Shown piece by piece: positions 36,106-45,735 of a DNA stretch of 64,000 nucleotides; position 1 is the first letter of the stretch; the number at the start of each line of letters is the position of its first letter. The position numbers were made by a program, and so were the translations under genes. The DNA is taken from assembly GCA_018350325.1 (NCBI GenBank), contig JAEVLN010000007.1, forward strand, positions 587,109 to 651,108. Reading direction: 5' to 3'. The notes under the pieces are model-generated. The model did not search any database. It saw nothing but the letters and a program-made list of their open reading frames with translations, and was not told the DNA's origin. The stretch is from Globodera rostochiensis (Eukaryota; Nematoda; Chromadorea; Rhabditida; Heteroderidae).

Positions 36106-36107
36106 TA

Positions 36108-36504
36108 ATCATATCTCCGCCAACCTTCGACGCATTTATTTTTGCGCATAATTCTCCTTCACATATACAAGCATTTTCCAAGAGTTTTTTTTATTAAATA
36201 CTTTTATGAATTATTGACGATAATTTAATCAGAAAATGTTTCAGAAATGGGCCAAGAAAATTGTTTTGCTACTTATTTTTGTTGTTGGTCCACCATCCAT
36301 TGTTCTCAAGCAATAAAAAGCATACACCTTAAATAATGTTTATACAAAACCATAATAACATAAATAATAAAAGCAATTGAAATTCCAAAAAGTAAACAGC
36401 GGTGAACATTTAAATCAAAAATTCTGATGTTAAAAGATCGGTAAATAAAATCATTCCCAAAAAACAACACAAATAAATCATTCGATATAATTATATCCCC
36501 GCCA
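36108..36504. other. 3' flank of array copy 3 with gene-end fragment
   Basis: 36108-36260 is a near copy of 29040-29220 (a degenerate end of the array gene). The rest matches the 3' flanks of the other copies. No intact gene. Confidence 0.5.
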
Positions 36505-39289
36505 TCATTCAATGCTTTTGGTATAATGTTCCTTCACTTTTTCAAGCATTTTTCCAAACGTTTTTGCCAAAGTTCGTGCCTTTTCTATGAGCTGCATGAG
36601 CGGTATGCTCAAATAATATTCTTCAATTGCTTCCAAAACCCTCCCAAAGCGATTCCATATTTGGTCAAATTCAAATTGAAGATCTTTTAATAATATTTCT
36701 TCTGAAACGGTTTCTTCAATTTCAATTTGCTCAATTTTGCAAAATTCCTTTGTTTGTTTCCACAATTCCGGTCCAAAATATTTCATTTCATTTTTCTGAA
36801 TTGTTGACGATAATTCAATCATTTTTGTTTTAAATTCGATATTTTTGATATTGGGTACCAGCATTTTAACTTTTTCGCCATGTTGTTTAATGGTGCATAT
36901 TATTGCAACGGCTTTTTTGTACTTTTCTTCAGCAATTCTTTTGGGATTGTTTTTCCAAAATTTAATATCTTTTTCCAATTGTTTTGTATTTATCTCTTTT
37001 TTTGCTTTCCAAAATTTATCCTGTTCTTCCGGAATTGCCACTTCAACCAGTAGCTTTATTTGATCAAACAATGCACCCAAATTAAACTGGTCGATGTGCT
37101 CTTTCCCTATCAATGCATCAATTATGCTTATTGTCTCTCGATTTGTGTTCGATGTAAAATGTTTTATTTTACGCAACATTTGCGATGCATTCTTTTTCAA
37201 ATATGACTCTTCGGAAATCTGCTCAATCCCATATATACTCAAATCCCGATGGCCGACCCATTTAGACAACAAATCTTCAGCTCTGTCATAAATATCTTAA
37301 AATTGTTTTTATTTTATGTTTCGGGCATTGTTTACACGTACCCTTCCGTTGGTTGAACTCGAAATTTATTGCCAAGTCATAGCGCACATTATTCAAAAAT
37401 AACATTTTTTCTTCTTCATTATCACTAAAAATATAAACAAATTGCTTAAATTAGTCAAAGAAATAAAAAGAAAACTTGCAATTTTTTGCAGCTTTCCTCA
37501 ACATCCTTTTGGACATATTCTTGTATTTTTTTGTCTTGCGAATCCAAGTGCAATTCCGGGTCAATCCCTTTATCACTAATCATTTTCATGAGATTTTCCG
37601 AAATATTTTGGAAAAACATTGCATATTCACATTTTTTGTTTTTGTCCAAATATTCATTTATTTCCCATTTAAAGTAAAATACCGAATTTATTTGATTTAA
37701 CAAATTCAGGAAAATTTGCGGTATTATCCCTCTCGGAATTCTTGGACTGTACCCCCAATTGAATGCTGCTCTTAGAAGATTTGTTGACTCGTAAATTGAG
37801 AATTTTTGATCATTTAATTGCTTCAGAAATTTGTAATTTTCTAAAGATTTAATTTTGAAAAATTTATTTTTATTTTTTATTTAACAACAAATCAAAGTAT
37901 TTTACCTTTAGAGAGTTTAAAAGCTTTTTCTTTGTTTTCATTTTTGTATTTGTTGGATGTTTCTTTGTAAATTGCAACTCCAAAAATGGGTTTTTGACTA
38001 TTTTTTGTTTTCATCTCAATTATTTCAATCCAATAATCAAAAATGCTAAAAATGGAAAATTTAATTAAAATGCTAAAAAATAAATAAATCTTTGTTATTA
38101 GAATTCTTAAATTACCTTAATTCCCATTCTGGAAGAATGAAGCATTTCGACACGGCAAGAAATGTTTGAATTTTTTCCTTGGAATTTTCTTGTTTTTCTT
38201 TAAGCGTTCCGTCAAAATTTTTTCCGTGTACGAGCGCCTCCAGTCTTGCCGCAAAAGAAAATAATAAATTGAATAATTGTTCCTCCGAAAATTTCTCAGA
38301 TATTTCTTTTATCAAATCTTCCAACTTTTTAAACGATTTATCGTCAAAAATCGTTTTGATAGCCTTTATAAAATCATATTTTTTTGGCAAACTAATTGCT
38401 TTTAGCAAATTTCGCACATCTTTATCCGATTTTTCGCCCAAAATCGCTTTGATAGCCTTTATAAAATCAGATTTTTTGGACTCGTTACTGGCAATACACT
38501 CAAATTCGCCATTTTCATTTTTTGTGACTATTTCAAGAGTTGCAAATGCGTGCAAACTTCCCAAAAATGAGTTGGCGCCATTCAAGTCGAGTTCGAGCGC
38601 TTTCTCAGCTTCATTGAATTCTCCGCTAAAATGCTCACCAATCGCTGCCATCAAATTGAAGAATTTGTCATTTTCATTTCGCTTAATTAAAATATATATT
38701 ATTTTGGTAATTGTATAATGGGGTATAGTGGGGGGTGTGTTTGGTTTGGGCCCACCACATATTTGTTGTTGGGATAGATCTGGATAGCCGGGCTCGAATT
38801 TCCTATATTGTGGGGGCCAGAGGCCCTTCTGGTTCTGCCCGAGCCTGTTACGCAGGCATAGGGCAGTTAATCAAATTTGTCGTCGTATGTTATATATAGC
38901 GAAAGAGCGAATAGCTTTCTCGCGAAAGAGCGGAGTAATTTAATCTAAAACTTTGGAAGAACAAGGACATAAACCTCTGGGTGACCAAAAACCAGAACAA
39001 CGGATTACCCCCTCCCGTAGAACAAAAAAGAAACTACTGTCTTTTATTTTGCAAAGTTGTTGATCTTCTAGTTTACGCGCCATTAAAGTACGCATATTGT
39101 GCAGCCTATCGGCCAATTTGACTTGTACTACCCGTATATCCCCGCATGCGTTTTTTTTTATTTTTTTGGTTCTCGAGTCATAAATTTAATGTTTTTGTTA
39201 ATTACCTGGGCTTCCAAGGTGGGTGATGAAATCATCAGAATGAAGACAACCGCCACTTTGGCCGAATAAAATAAGCAAAAGTCGATCAT
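36505..39289 (-). CDS. large secreted protein of unknown family, array copy 3 (with insertion in intron 1)
   Basis: Exons 39206-39289, 38116-38681, 37906-38045, 37480-37840, 37342-37424 and 36505-37295 sum to 2025 bases, 674 residues, in phase. The signal exon is nearly that of copy 1 (ISSPTLEAQ instead of ISSPTLGAQ). Intron 1 is 524 bp here but 42 bp in copies 1 and 2, because foreign DNA of about 490 bp sits inside it; exons on both sides are undamaged. The GC donor of intron 4 is conserved (37478-37479). Sequence features are FSGEFNEAEKALELDLNG, the two tandem helical repeats, STNLLRAAFNWGYS and a Lys/Glu-rich C-terminal domain ending TKSIE. If the enlarged intron is still removed the gene is functional. 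Confidence 0.6.
38690..39182. mobile_element. insertion of about 490 bp in intron 1 of array copy 3
   Basis: Comparison with the 42-bp intron of copies 1 and 2 shows extra DNA starting after TTAATTAAAATA and ending before TAAATTTAATG. The insert is locally GC-rich (38740-38870) and unlike its surroundings. On the minus strand at 39050-39143 it encodes a fragment resembling long RelA/SpoT proteins. I see no clear terminal repeats or duplication of the target. Confidence 0.6.
39050..39143 (-). pseudogene. fragment resembling the HD hydrolase domain of long RSH (RelA/SpoT) proteins
   Basis: The minus-strand frame reads GDIRVVQVKLADRLHNMRTL followed by MARKLEDQQLCKIK. KLADRLHNMRTL is the hallmark of the last HD-domain motif of bacterial and plant RSH (ppGpp synthetase/hydrolase) proteins, and DIRVV upstream fits the same family. 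Animal MESH1, including the one at 13663 here ([12 protein letters not shown]), differs clearly. Only about 30 residues are recognisable and the frame ends soon after, so it is a gene remnant. Its source (horizontal transfer, endosymbiont DNA or a diverged nematode paralogue) cannot be decided here. Confidence 0.5.
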
Positions 39290-40394
39290 TTAAAGCAAAT
39301 CTTAAGATTATAATGAGTAATTTTTAAATTAAATGGCCAAACCCAAATTTTCCAAAATTTAAAATTACCAAAATCGGGTAAATTTTAAATAAAAATTACG
39401 TTTATTTAATGCGGATTGGGTTAGCAGATCAATGTCTAAGTTTATTTAAACATTGTCAGACCCTACTAAAGTAGACGTTTATTTTTTTATTCGCAATTAT
39501 TATTCAACAATTAAATTTTTTAAAAGGTATTTTTATATATAGAATTTTATCTAAATTAGTAAAAATATTATTCAATAGGCTATAATATAATATTATTAAC
39601 ACAATTTGTTCTAAAGATTCTTTATTTTTTATAATTTAAATTTGGAAATTGCTTAAAAGCTATTTTTACATCCGGATCAAACCGGGATTTGCCATTTAAA
39701 AAGGCATTTTGCACCTCGGATTGGGCTGAATAAATATGGAAGGCATCCTTACAGATCAGAAAATAATGAATTTCAATATAATTCTCAGCAAAAAGTGCAC
39801 TGATTCACTGATAAAATTTTTATATGATTTATTTGGCATTATTTTGCTATTAGAATTAAAATCCAAATATTTTTAATATTGCAATTAAAAATGAAAACTA
39901 ATTTTACTATTACATTTTACCTTAAAGATTATAATTGTCAAATATAATATGAAAAAATCTTCAATTCCATGCCCTTAAATTGGAATATTTTTGCCTAATT
40001 CACATGCCTCTGTTTCCAAAGATGACATAATGAAAAATTCTTTCCAATTGTTTTACTTTACGTTTATTGATTATTTGATAAATTTGGCATTCCATCCATT
40101 CTATTCATTCGGTTAGATTTATAAAATATTACAAAATTATGCTTATGGAAATTCACCATTTTATTTTTATTAATTGCTTATTTCATATTTATATCCAAAA
40201 CTGCAATTTTTTGACTTCGTTGCTATTAAATGCAAGTTATGCAAAGAATTGATGATCTGAAAAAATTTTTATTTTGTTTCTTTTTTTGCGAAGTTTACAT
40301 TGAGTGAAATCAAAAACGAGTCCAGATTCGTTATCAGCGCAGCAAATTTATTGGAAAAGACTTTTTTCGGCCTGATTCCCTAATTCTAGCAATA

Positions 40395-40925
40395 CAGGTT
40401 TTTCGGAACACCAAATTCTGGTCCAGCTGACTTTCCGGAAAACCTAATTCTGGTCTAGCTGACTTTCCGGAAAACGGTCCAGCTGACTTTCCCAAAACCT
40501 AATTCTGGTCCAGCTGACTTTCCGGAAAACCTAATTCTGGTCCAGCTGACTTTCCGGAAAACCTAATTCTGGTCTAGCTGACTTTCCGGAAAACCTAATT
40601 CTGGTCTAGCTGACTTTCCGGAAAACCTAATTCTGGTCTAGCTGACTTTCCGGAAAACCTAATTCTGGTCTAGCTGACTTTCCTGGAAAACCTAATTCTG
40701 GTCCAGCTGACTTTCCGGAAAACCTAATTCTGGTCCAGCTGACTTTCCGGAAAACCTAATTCTGGTCTAGCTGACTTTCCGGAAAACCTAATTCTGGTCT
40801 AGCTGACTTTCCGGAAAACCTAATTCTGGTCCAGCTGACTTTCCTGGAAAACCTAATTCTGGTCTAGCTGACTTTCCTGGAAAACCTAATTCTGGTCCAG
40901 CTGACTTTCCGGAAAACCTAATGCT
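40395..40925. repeat. 32-bp minisatellite, about 15 copies
   Basis: Tandem unit containing CTTTCCGGAAAACC, TAATTCTGG and TCYAGCTGA, period 32 (33 where CCTGG replaces CCGG). Two single-base variants (TCCAGC and TCTAGC) alternate in blocks, indicating expansion by unequal exchange. Degenerate units continue to about 41065 and are seen near 27620-27670. Confidence 0.9.
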
Positions 40926-41498
40926 GGTTCAGATGCATTTCCGGAACAGCAAATGCTGGTGCATTCTGGATTTCCAGAACAATAACAAATTCTGATTCAT
41001 ACTGTCTTTCCGGAAAACCTAATTCTGGTCAAGCTGGCTTTCCGAAAGACTAAATTCTGGTCCGTTCTTGTCCATAAGGCCTAACCCACCCCGGTGGGAT
41101 TCGTTAGGCTTGGCCTAAGCCATCCTGGCTTTGCGTGTTATATATCAATCGACTCCTCTCTGTCTGCAATATAAGAATCCGAAAAAATTTTTGTTGGACA
41201 ATTATTCCCATAGAGTTACAGACCCGGGACTGAAGTGTCTTTTGACTGGGGACTCAGTTGTCTAAGAACCATATTAGTCTAGAATTATTGTTATATTTGT
41301 TGAAAATGTCTTTTTATTGAAGTGATTTTACATGTTTAAATATTTTATTAAGTGAGAATTAATACATTGAATTTCAATATCTGAGCGTGGAAAATTTTCA
41401 AAAAAACCCCTTGCCCATAGCCTTTGCCGTGTCATTTGAAAATCTCGATCTCTAGTTTTGAACCGATTTATTTTTTCATTTGGCTATTCACTTTTAAT

Positions 41499-42043
41499 CA
41501 GGGCCTCCAGATTTGAGGTTTTAGCCTCATATTGTGGTTTTTTGATAGTCCGATGAGGCTAAATTTTTAAAATGAGGTTTAGCCTCATTTTGTGGTTTTT
41601 TGAAGTTTGATGAGGTTTTTTGAGGCTTTTTAGAAATTTCACTGATAAATGGTAAATTTCTATTAAATTTTGAATATTTGGCGTAATGTTTTCCCATTTT
41701 TTCTGTGTATTTTCATTTTTAATGAAAAAGCGTGTTCCGGTTTGAAATAACTGGGAATTTTCTTATCAAAAAAACCTCATTTTCACTTTTTTTAAAGCAA
41801 AAAAGCATCACATCTTCTGCAAATTTAGTTGCAATTGCTTAATAAAACGAGTAAAAAATGCGAAAAATTTTCTCGGCGGCGCCTATCGGCACCGCCGACC
41901 CCCCCACCCCCAATAAAAAAAGTATTTGGGAAAACCGCGCGCAAAAAAAAACATGATTTTAGCAAAATGAGGTTTTTTGGTCCCAAATGAGGTTTTTTTG
42001 CCTGCCAAATGAGGCTTTTGAAAATTTTCATCTGGAAGCCCTG
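41499..42043. mobile_element. non-autonomous hAT-type MITE, 545 bp
   Basis: Terminal inverted repeats CAGGGCCTCCAGAT (41499-41512) and the complement of CAGGGCTTCCAGAT (42030-42043) are flanked by an exact 8-bp target duplication CTTTTAAT (41491-41498 and 42044-42051). CAGGG-type ends plus 8-bp duplications are the signature of hAT elements. The interior is built of TGAGGTTTTTTG motifs in both directions and contains one CGGCGGCGCC/TATCGGC hairpin motif. No transposase frame. Confidence 0.9.
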
Positions 42044-42254
42044 CTTTTAATCGCTTTTTTTTATAAAAGTGATTATTATTTATAAGATGCCATCAGGAAT
42101 ATTGATTTGGGTGAGATATTATTAAAGTATATGATTTATATGAAGCTTAAACGCAAAAAGTTGACAAATTTTTCCGTATCAAATTTGTTTTTTTATTAAA
42201 TTAATTGGAATTTTAAATCAACCCTAAATTCAGAGGTTGTTTTTCCTAGATAAA

Positions 42255-42890
42255 ATGGAATTTTGGATTTTAATTTTAGTGTCATTATTTGCATCAATTT
42301 CACTGGACAAATCCGAATCCGTAAAATTGGAGGAAACGCCACTCAAAATCGCTCAAAAATATATAAATGGAAAAAGGAATTTGGCCTAAGTCGAAAAAGG
42401 CTTAACATTGGGAAAGAAAAAAATGAGCGAAAACATTTTGTAGAGAAATTTAATCAGAAGAAAGCCGAGTTAAAGCGGGACGGAATCAAAAACTCTTTTA
42501 AGCACAAAATTGTGAAAATGTCGCAGAATTGGGCCTCAGTTTTATGACAATTTACAGGTGGAAACGTAAACTTGGCCAAACCAGTGAGTATTTCGAGTCC
42601 AATTTTATTATTTATTTATATTAACTAAATTCTTTTACAGAATCACAACAAAAACTCCCACAGCGAACAATTGAATTGATGAAACGTTATATGACATTAA
42701 ATACAAAAATTCGAAAATTAGAAATGATGACATTGCCAAAATGTTAAAATCGGAAGTGCAACTTTGATTAGATGGAAAAACCAATTTAAACGACAGCAAT
42801 TGCATCCAAATTCTGTCAATTCTGTGAAAGAGAATGCCGCGGCAAATGTTCAGAAAATTGGGAACTCGAATTCGGGGAGTATTTGAATGG
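42255..42890 (+). pseudogene. degenerate secreted protein with repeated RWK-type helix-turn-helix motifs
   Basis: An ATG at 42255 opens a signal peptide (MEFWILILVSLFASISL) followed by SVKLEETPLKIAQK, then stops at 42389. A second frame over the same bases continues with IYKWKKEFGLSRKR, and further on MTIYRWKRKLGQTSE (from 42543) and LIRWKNQFKRQQ (near 42760) appear. These three segments look like repeats of one short helix-turn-helix with an (I/L)-Y/I-R/K-W-K signature, as in transposase-like DNA-binding repeats. At least one frame change near 42350 and a stop separate them, so the locus looks decayed, or is spliced in a way I cannot resolve. Confidence 0.35.
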
Positions 42891-43285
42891 CATTCAATGA
42901 TCGAACCATTGCCGATGAGAGCACGCATTTTAACACAGATCCCAAAAATTATGCTATTTTTTTTGCGAAAACCTACCTCATATGCCAACCGAACGAACTT
43001 GTGCCGATGAAAGCAATACTCTGTCCATAATTCATTAACTCCAATCATAAAATTCTCCATAATTCCAGGCAAAATCTTTTGAACGCTTCCGGTCCGAAGC
43101 CCACAAAGCCAAATAAGTTCCGAAAATGTTTTATACAAAACCATAATAATAAAAGCAATAGAAATTTCGAAAAATAAAACAGCGGTGAACATTTAAAATC
43201 AAAAATTCGGACGTTAAAAGATCGGTAAATAAAAATCATTCCCAAAAAACAAAACAAATAAATCATTCGATATAATTACCTATAT

Positions 43286-45310
43286 CCCCGCCATCATACG
43301 ATGCTTTTGGTATAATGTTCTTCACATTTTCAAGCATTTTTCCAAACGTTTTTGCCAAAGTTCGTGCCTGTTCTGTGAGCAGCATGAGCGGTATGCTCTC
43401 AAATAATATTCTTTAATTCCTTCCCAAACCCCATTAAAGCTATGCCATATTTGGTCAAATACAAATTGAACATCTGTTAATAATTCTTTTTCTGAAACTA
43501 TTTCTTCCATTTCAATTCGCTCAATTTTGCAAAATTCCTTTGTTTGTTTCCACAATTCAGGTCCAAAATATTTCATTTTATTTTTCAGAATTGTTGACGA
43601 TAATTCATTCAGTTGTTCTTTAATTTCGATATTTTTGATATTGGGTACCAGCATTTTAACTTTTTCGCCATGTTGTTTAATGGTGCATATTATTGCAACG
43701 GCTTTTTTGTACTTTTCTTCAGCAATTCTTTTGGGATTGTTTTTCAAAAATTTAATATCTTTTTCCAATTGTTTTGTATTTATCTCTTTTTTTGCTTTCC
43801 AAAATTTATCCTGTTCTTCCGGAATTGCCACTTCAAACAGTAGCTTTATTTGATCAAACAATGCACCCAAATTAAACTGATCGATGTGCTCTTTCCCTAT
43901 CAATGCATCAATTATGCTTATTGTCTCTCGATTTGTGTTCGATGTAAAATGTTTTATTTTACGCAACATTTGCGATGCATTCTTTTTCAAATATGACTCT
44001 TCGGAAATCTGCTCAATCCCATATATACGCAATTCACGATGGCCGACCCATACAGACAACAAATCTTGAGCTCTGTCATAAATATCTTAAAATTGTTTTA
44101 ATTTTGTTTCGGCATTGTTTACACGCTTACCCTTCTTCCGTTGGTTGAACTCGAAATTTATTGCAAGTTCATAGTGCACATTATTCAAAAATATAATTTT
44201 TTCTTCTTCATTATCACTAAAAATATAAACAAATTGCTTAAATTAGTCAAATAAATTATTAAATAAAAAGAAAACTTGCAATTTTTTTCAGCTTTCCTTT
44301 CCTCAACATCCTTCAGAACATATTCCCGAAGTTCTTTCTCTTGCGAATCGAAGTGCAATCCCGGATCAATCCCTTTATCACTAATCATTTTCATGAGACT
44401 TTCCGAAATATTTTGGAAAAACATTGCATATTCACATTTTTTGTTTTTGTCATAATTGTCATTTCTTTTCCAATTAAAGAAAAATACCGAATTTATTTGA
44501 TTTAACAAATTCAGGAAAATTTGCGGTATTATCCCTCTCGGAATTCTTGGACTGTACCCCCAATTGAATGCTGCTCTTAGAAGATTTGTTGTCTCGTAAA
44601 TTGAGAATTTTTGATCATTTAATTGCTTCAGAAATTTGTAATTTTCTAAAGATTTAATTTTGAAAAATTTATTTTTATTTTTTATTTAACAACTAATCAA
44701 AGTATTTTACCTTTAGAGAGTTTAAAAGCTTCTTCTTTGCTGCGTTCACTTTTGTATATGTCGTATTTTTCTTTGTCTATTGCAACTCCAAAAATTGGGT
44801 TTAGACTTTCGTCTGTTTTCATCTCAATTATTTCAATCCAATAATCAAAATTGCTAAAAATGAAAAATTTAATATGCGAAAAAAAATTAAATGCCTTTTT
44901 TAAATTTCGGAAATCACCTTAATTCCGATTCTGGAAGAATGAAGCATTTCGGCACGGCAAGAAATGTTTATATTTTATCTTTCGAATTTTTTTCTTTTTC
45001 TTTAAGCGTTCCGTCAATATTTTTTCCGTGTACGAGCGCCTCCAGCCTTGCCGCAAAAGAAAATAATAAATTGAATAATTTTTCATCCGAACAAAATTTC
45101 TCAGAATCGACACTTCCCGCCGATGGTATTGCATCAGATTGTTTTGGCACAATAATTGATTTTAGCAAATTTAGCACCTTTTTATTCGATTTAAATTTTT
45201 CGCCCAAAACCGTTGAGAGAGCGTATGTTTCATTGCCCGAAGATTTCACAGAAGTACTTTTAGCAAATTTAGCATATCTTCGTCCAAAATCGCTTTGATC
45301 GCCATTTTAA
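43286..45310 (-). pseudogene. array copy 4, 5'-truncated and frameshifted
   Basis: All exons from part of exon 2 to exon 6 are present and closely match the other copies, but the signal-peptide exon and the start of exon 2 are missing (homology ends near 45300). Exon 2 has a frame change near 45245 and a nonsense codon near 44979. Exon 4 has an altered length before the conserved GCAAGT donor (near 44278) that breaks phase. Exon 6 has two extra bases near 43398 that replace the C terminus. This is a non-functional relic whose open segments still show LSSTILKNKMKYFGPELWK and FNLGALFDQIK. Confidence 0.75.
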
Positions 45311-45419
45311 AATTAGGGCTTAGTAGAATTAAAATCCAAATTTTTTTTGAATATTGCAATTAAAAATGAAAACTAAGACTGAATGTTTGTTCTTCCAAAA
45401 ATTTGAATTGTTTGTGTTT

Positions 45420-45735
45420 TTGATCGGTTTAAATTACTGAATGGTTGTGCTTTCCAAACATTTGTGTTTTTGTTAGGTTTAAATGATTGAATGTTTGTGC
45501 TTTCCAAACATTTCTCTTGTTTTGTGTTTTGTTAAGTTTAAATGATTGAATGTTTGTGCTTTCCAAACATTTCCCTTGTTTTGTGTTTTTGTTAGGTTTA
45601 AATGACTGAATGTTTGTGCTTTCCTTACATTTCCCTTGATGTGTGTTTTGTTAGGTTTAGATGACTGAATGTTTGTGCTTTCCAGACATTTCCCTTGTTT
45701 TGTGTTTTTGTTCGATTTAAATGGCTGAATGTTGT
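45420..45735. repeat. 60-bp minisatellite, second locus
   Basis: Five to six copies of the unit seen at 33200-33690, in the same orientation and again next to an array copy, suggesting that it travels with the array duplication. Confidence 0.85.

Larger units (their letters stand above)
39290..42254. other. intergenic, repeat-rich, upstream of array copy 3
   Basis: 39310-40240 duplicates 25570-26490, and 40200-40380 resembles 27390-27560. It is followed by the 32-bp minisatellite and the hAT-type MITE listed separately. No gene was found. Confidence 0.55.

Noticed and set aside
42635..43192. Minus-strand 185-residue frame
   Set aside because: It is antisense to the RWK-motif segments and runs into the 3' flank shared by the array copies; no recognisable domain.
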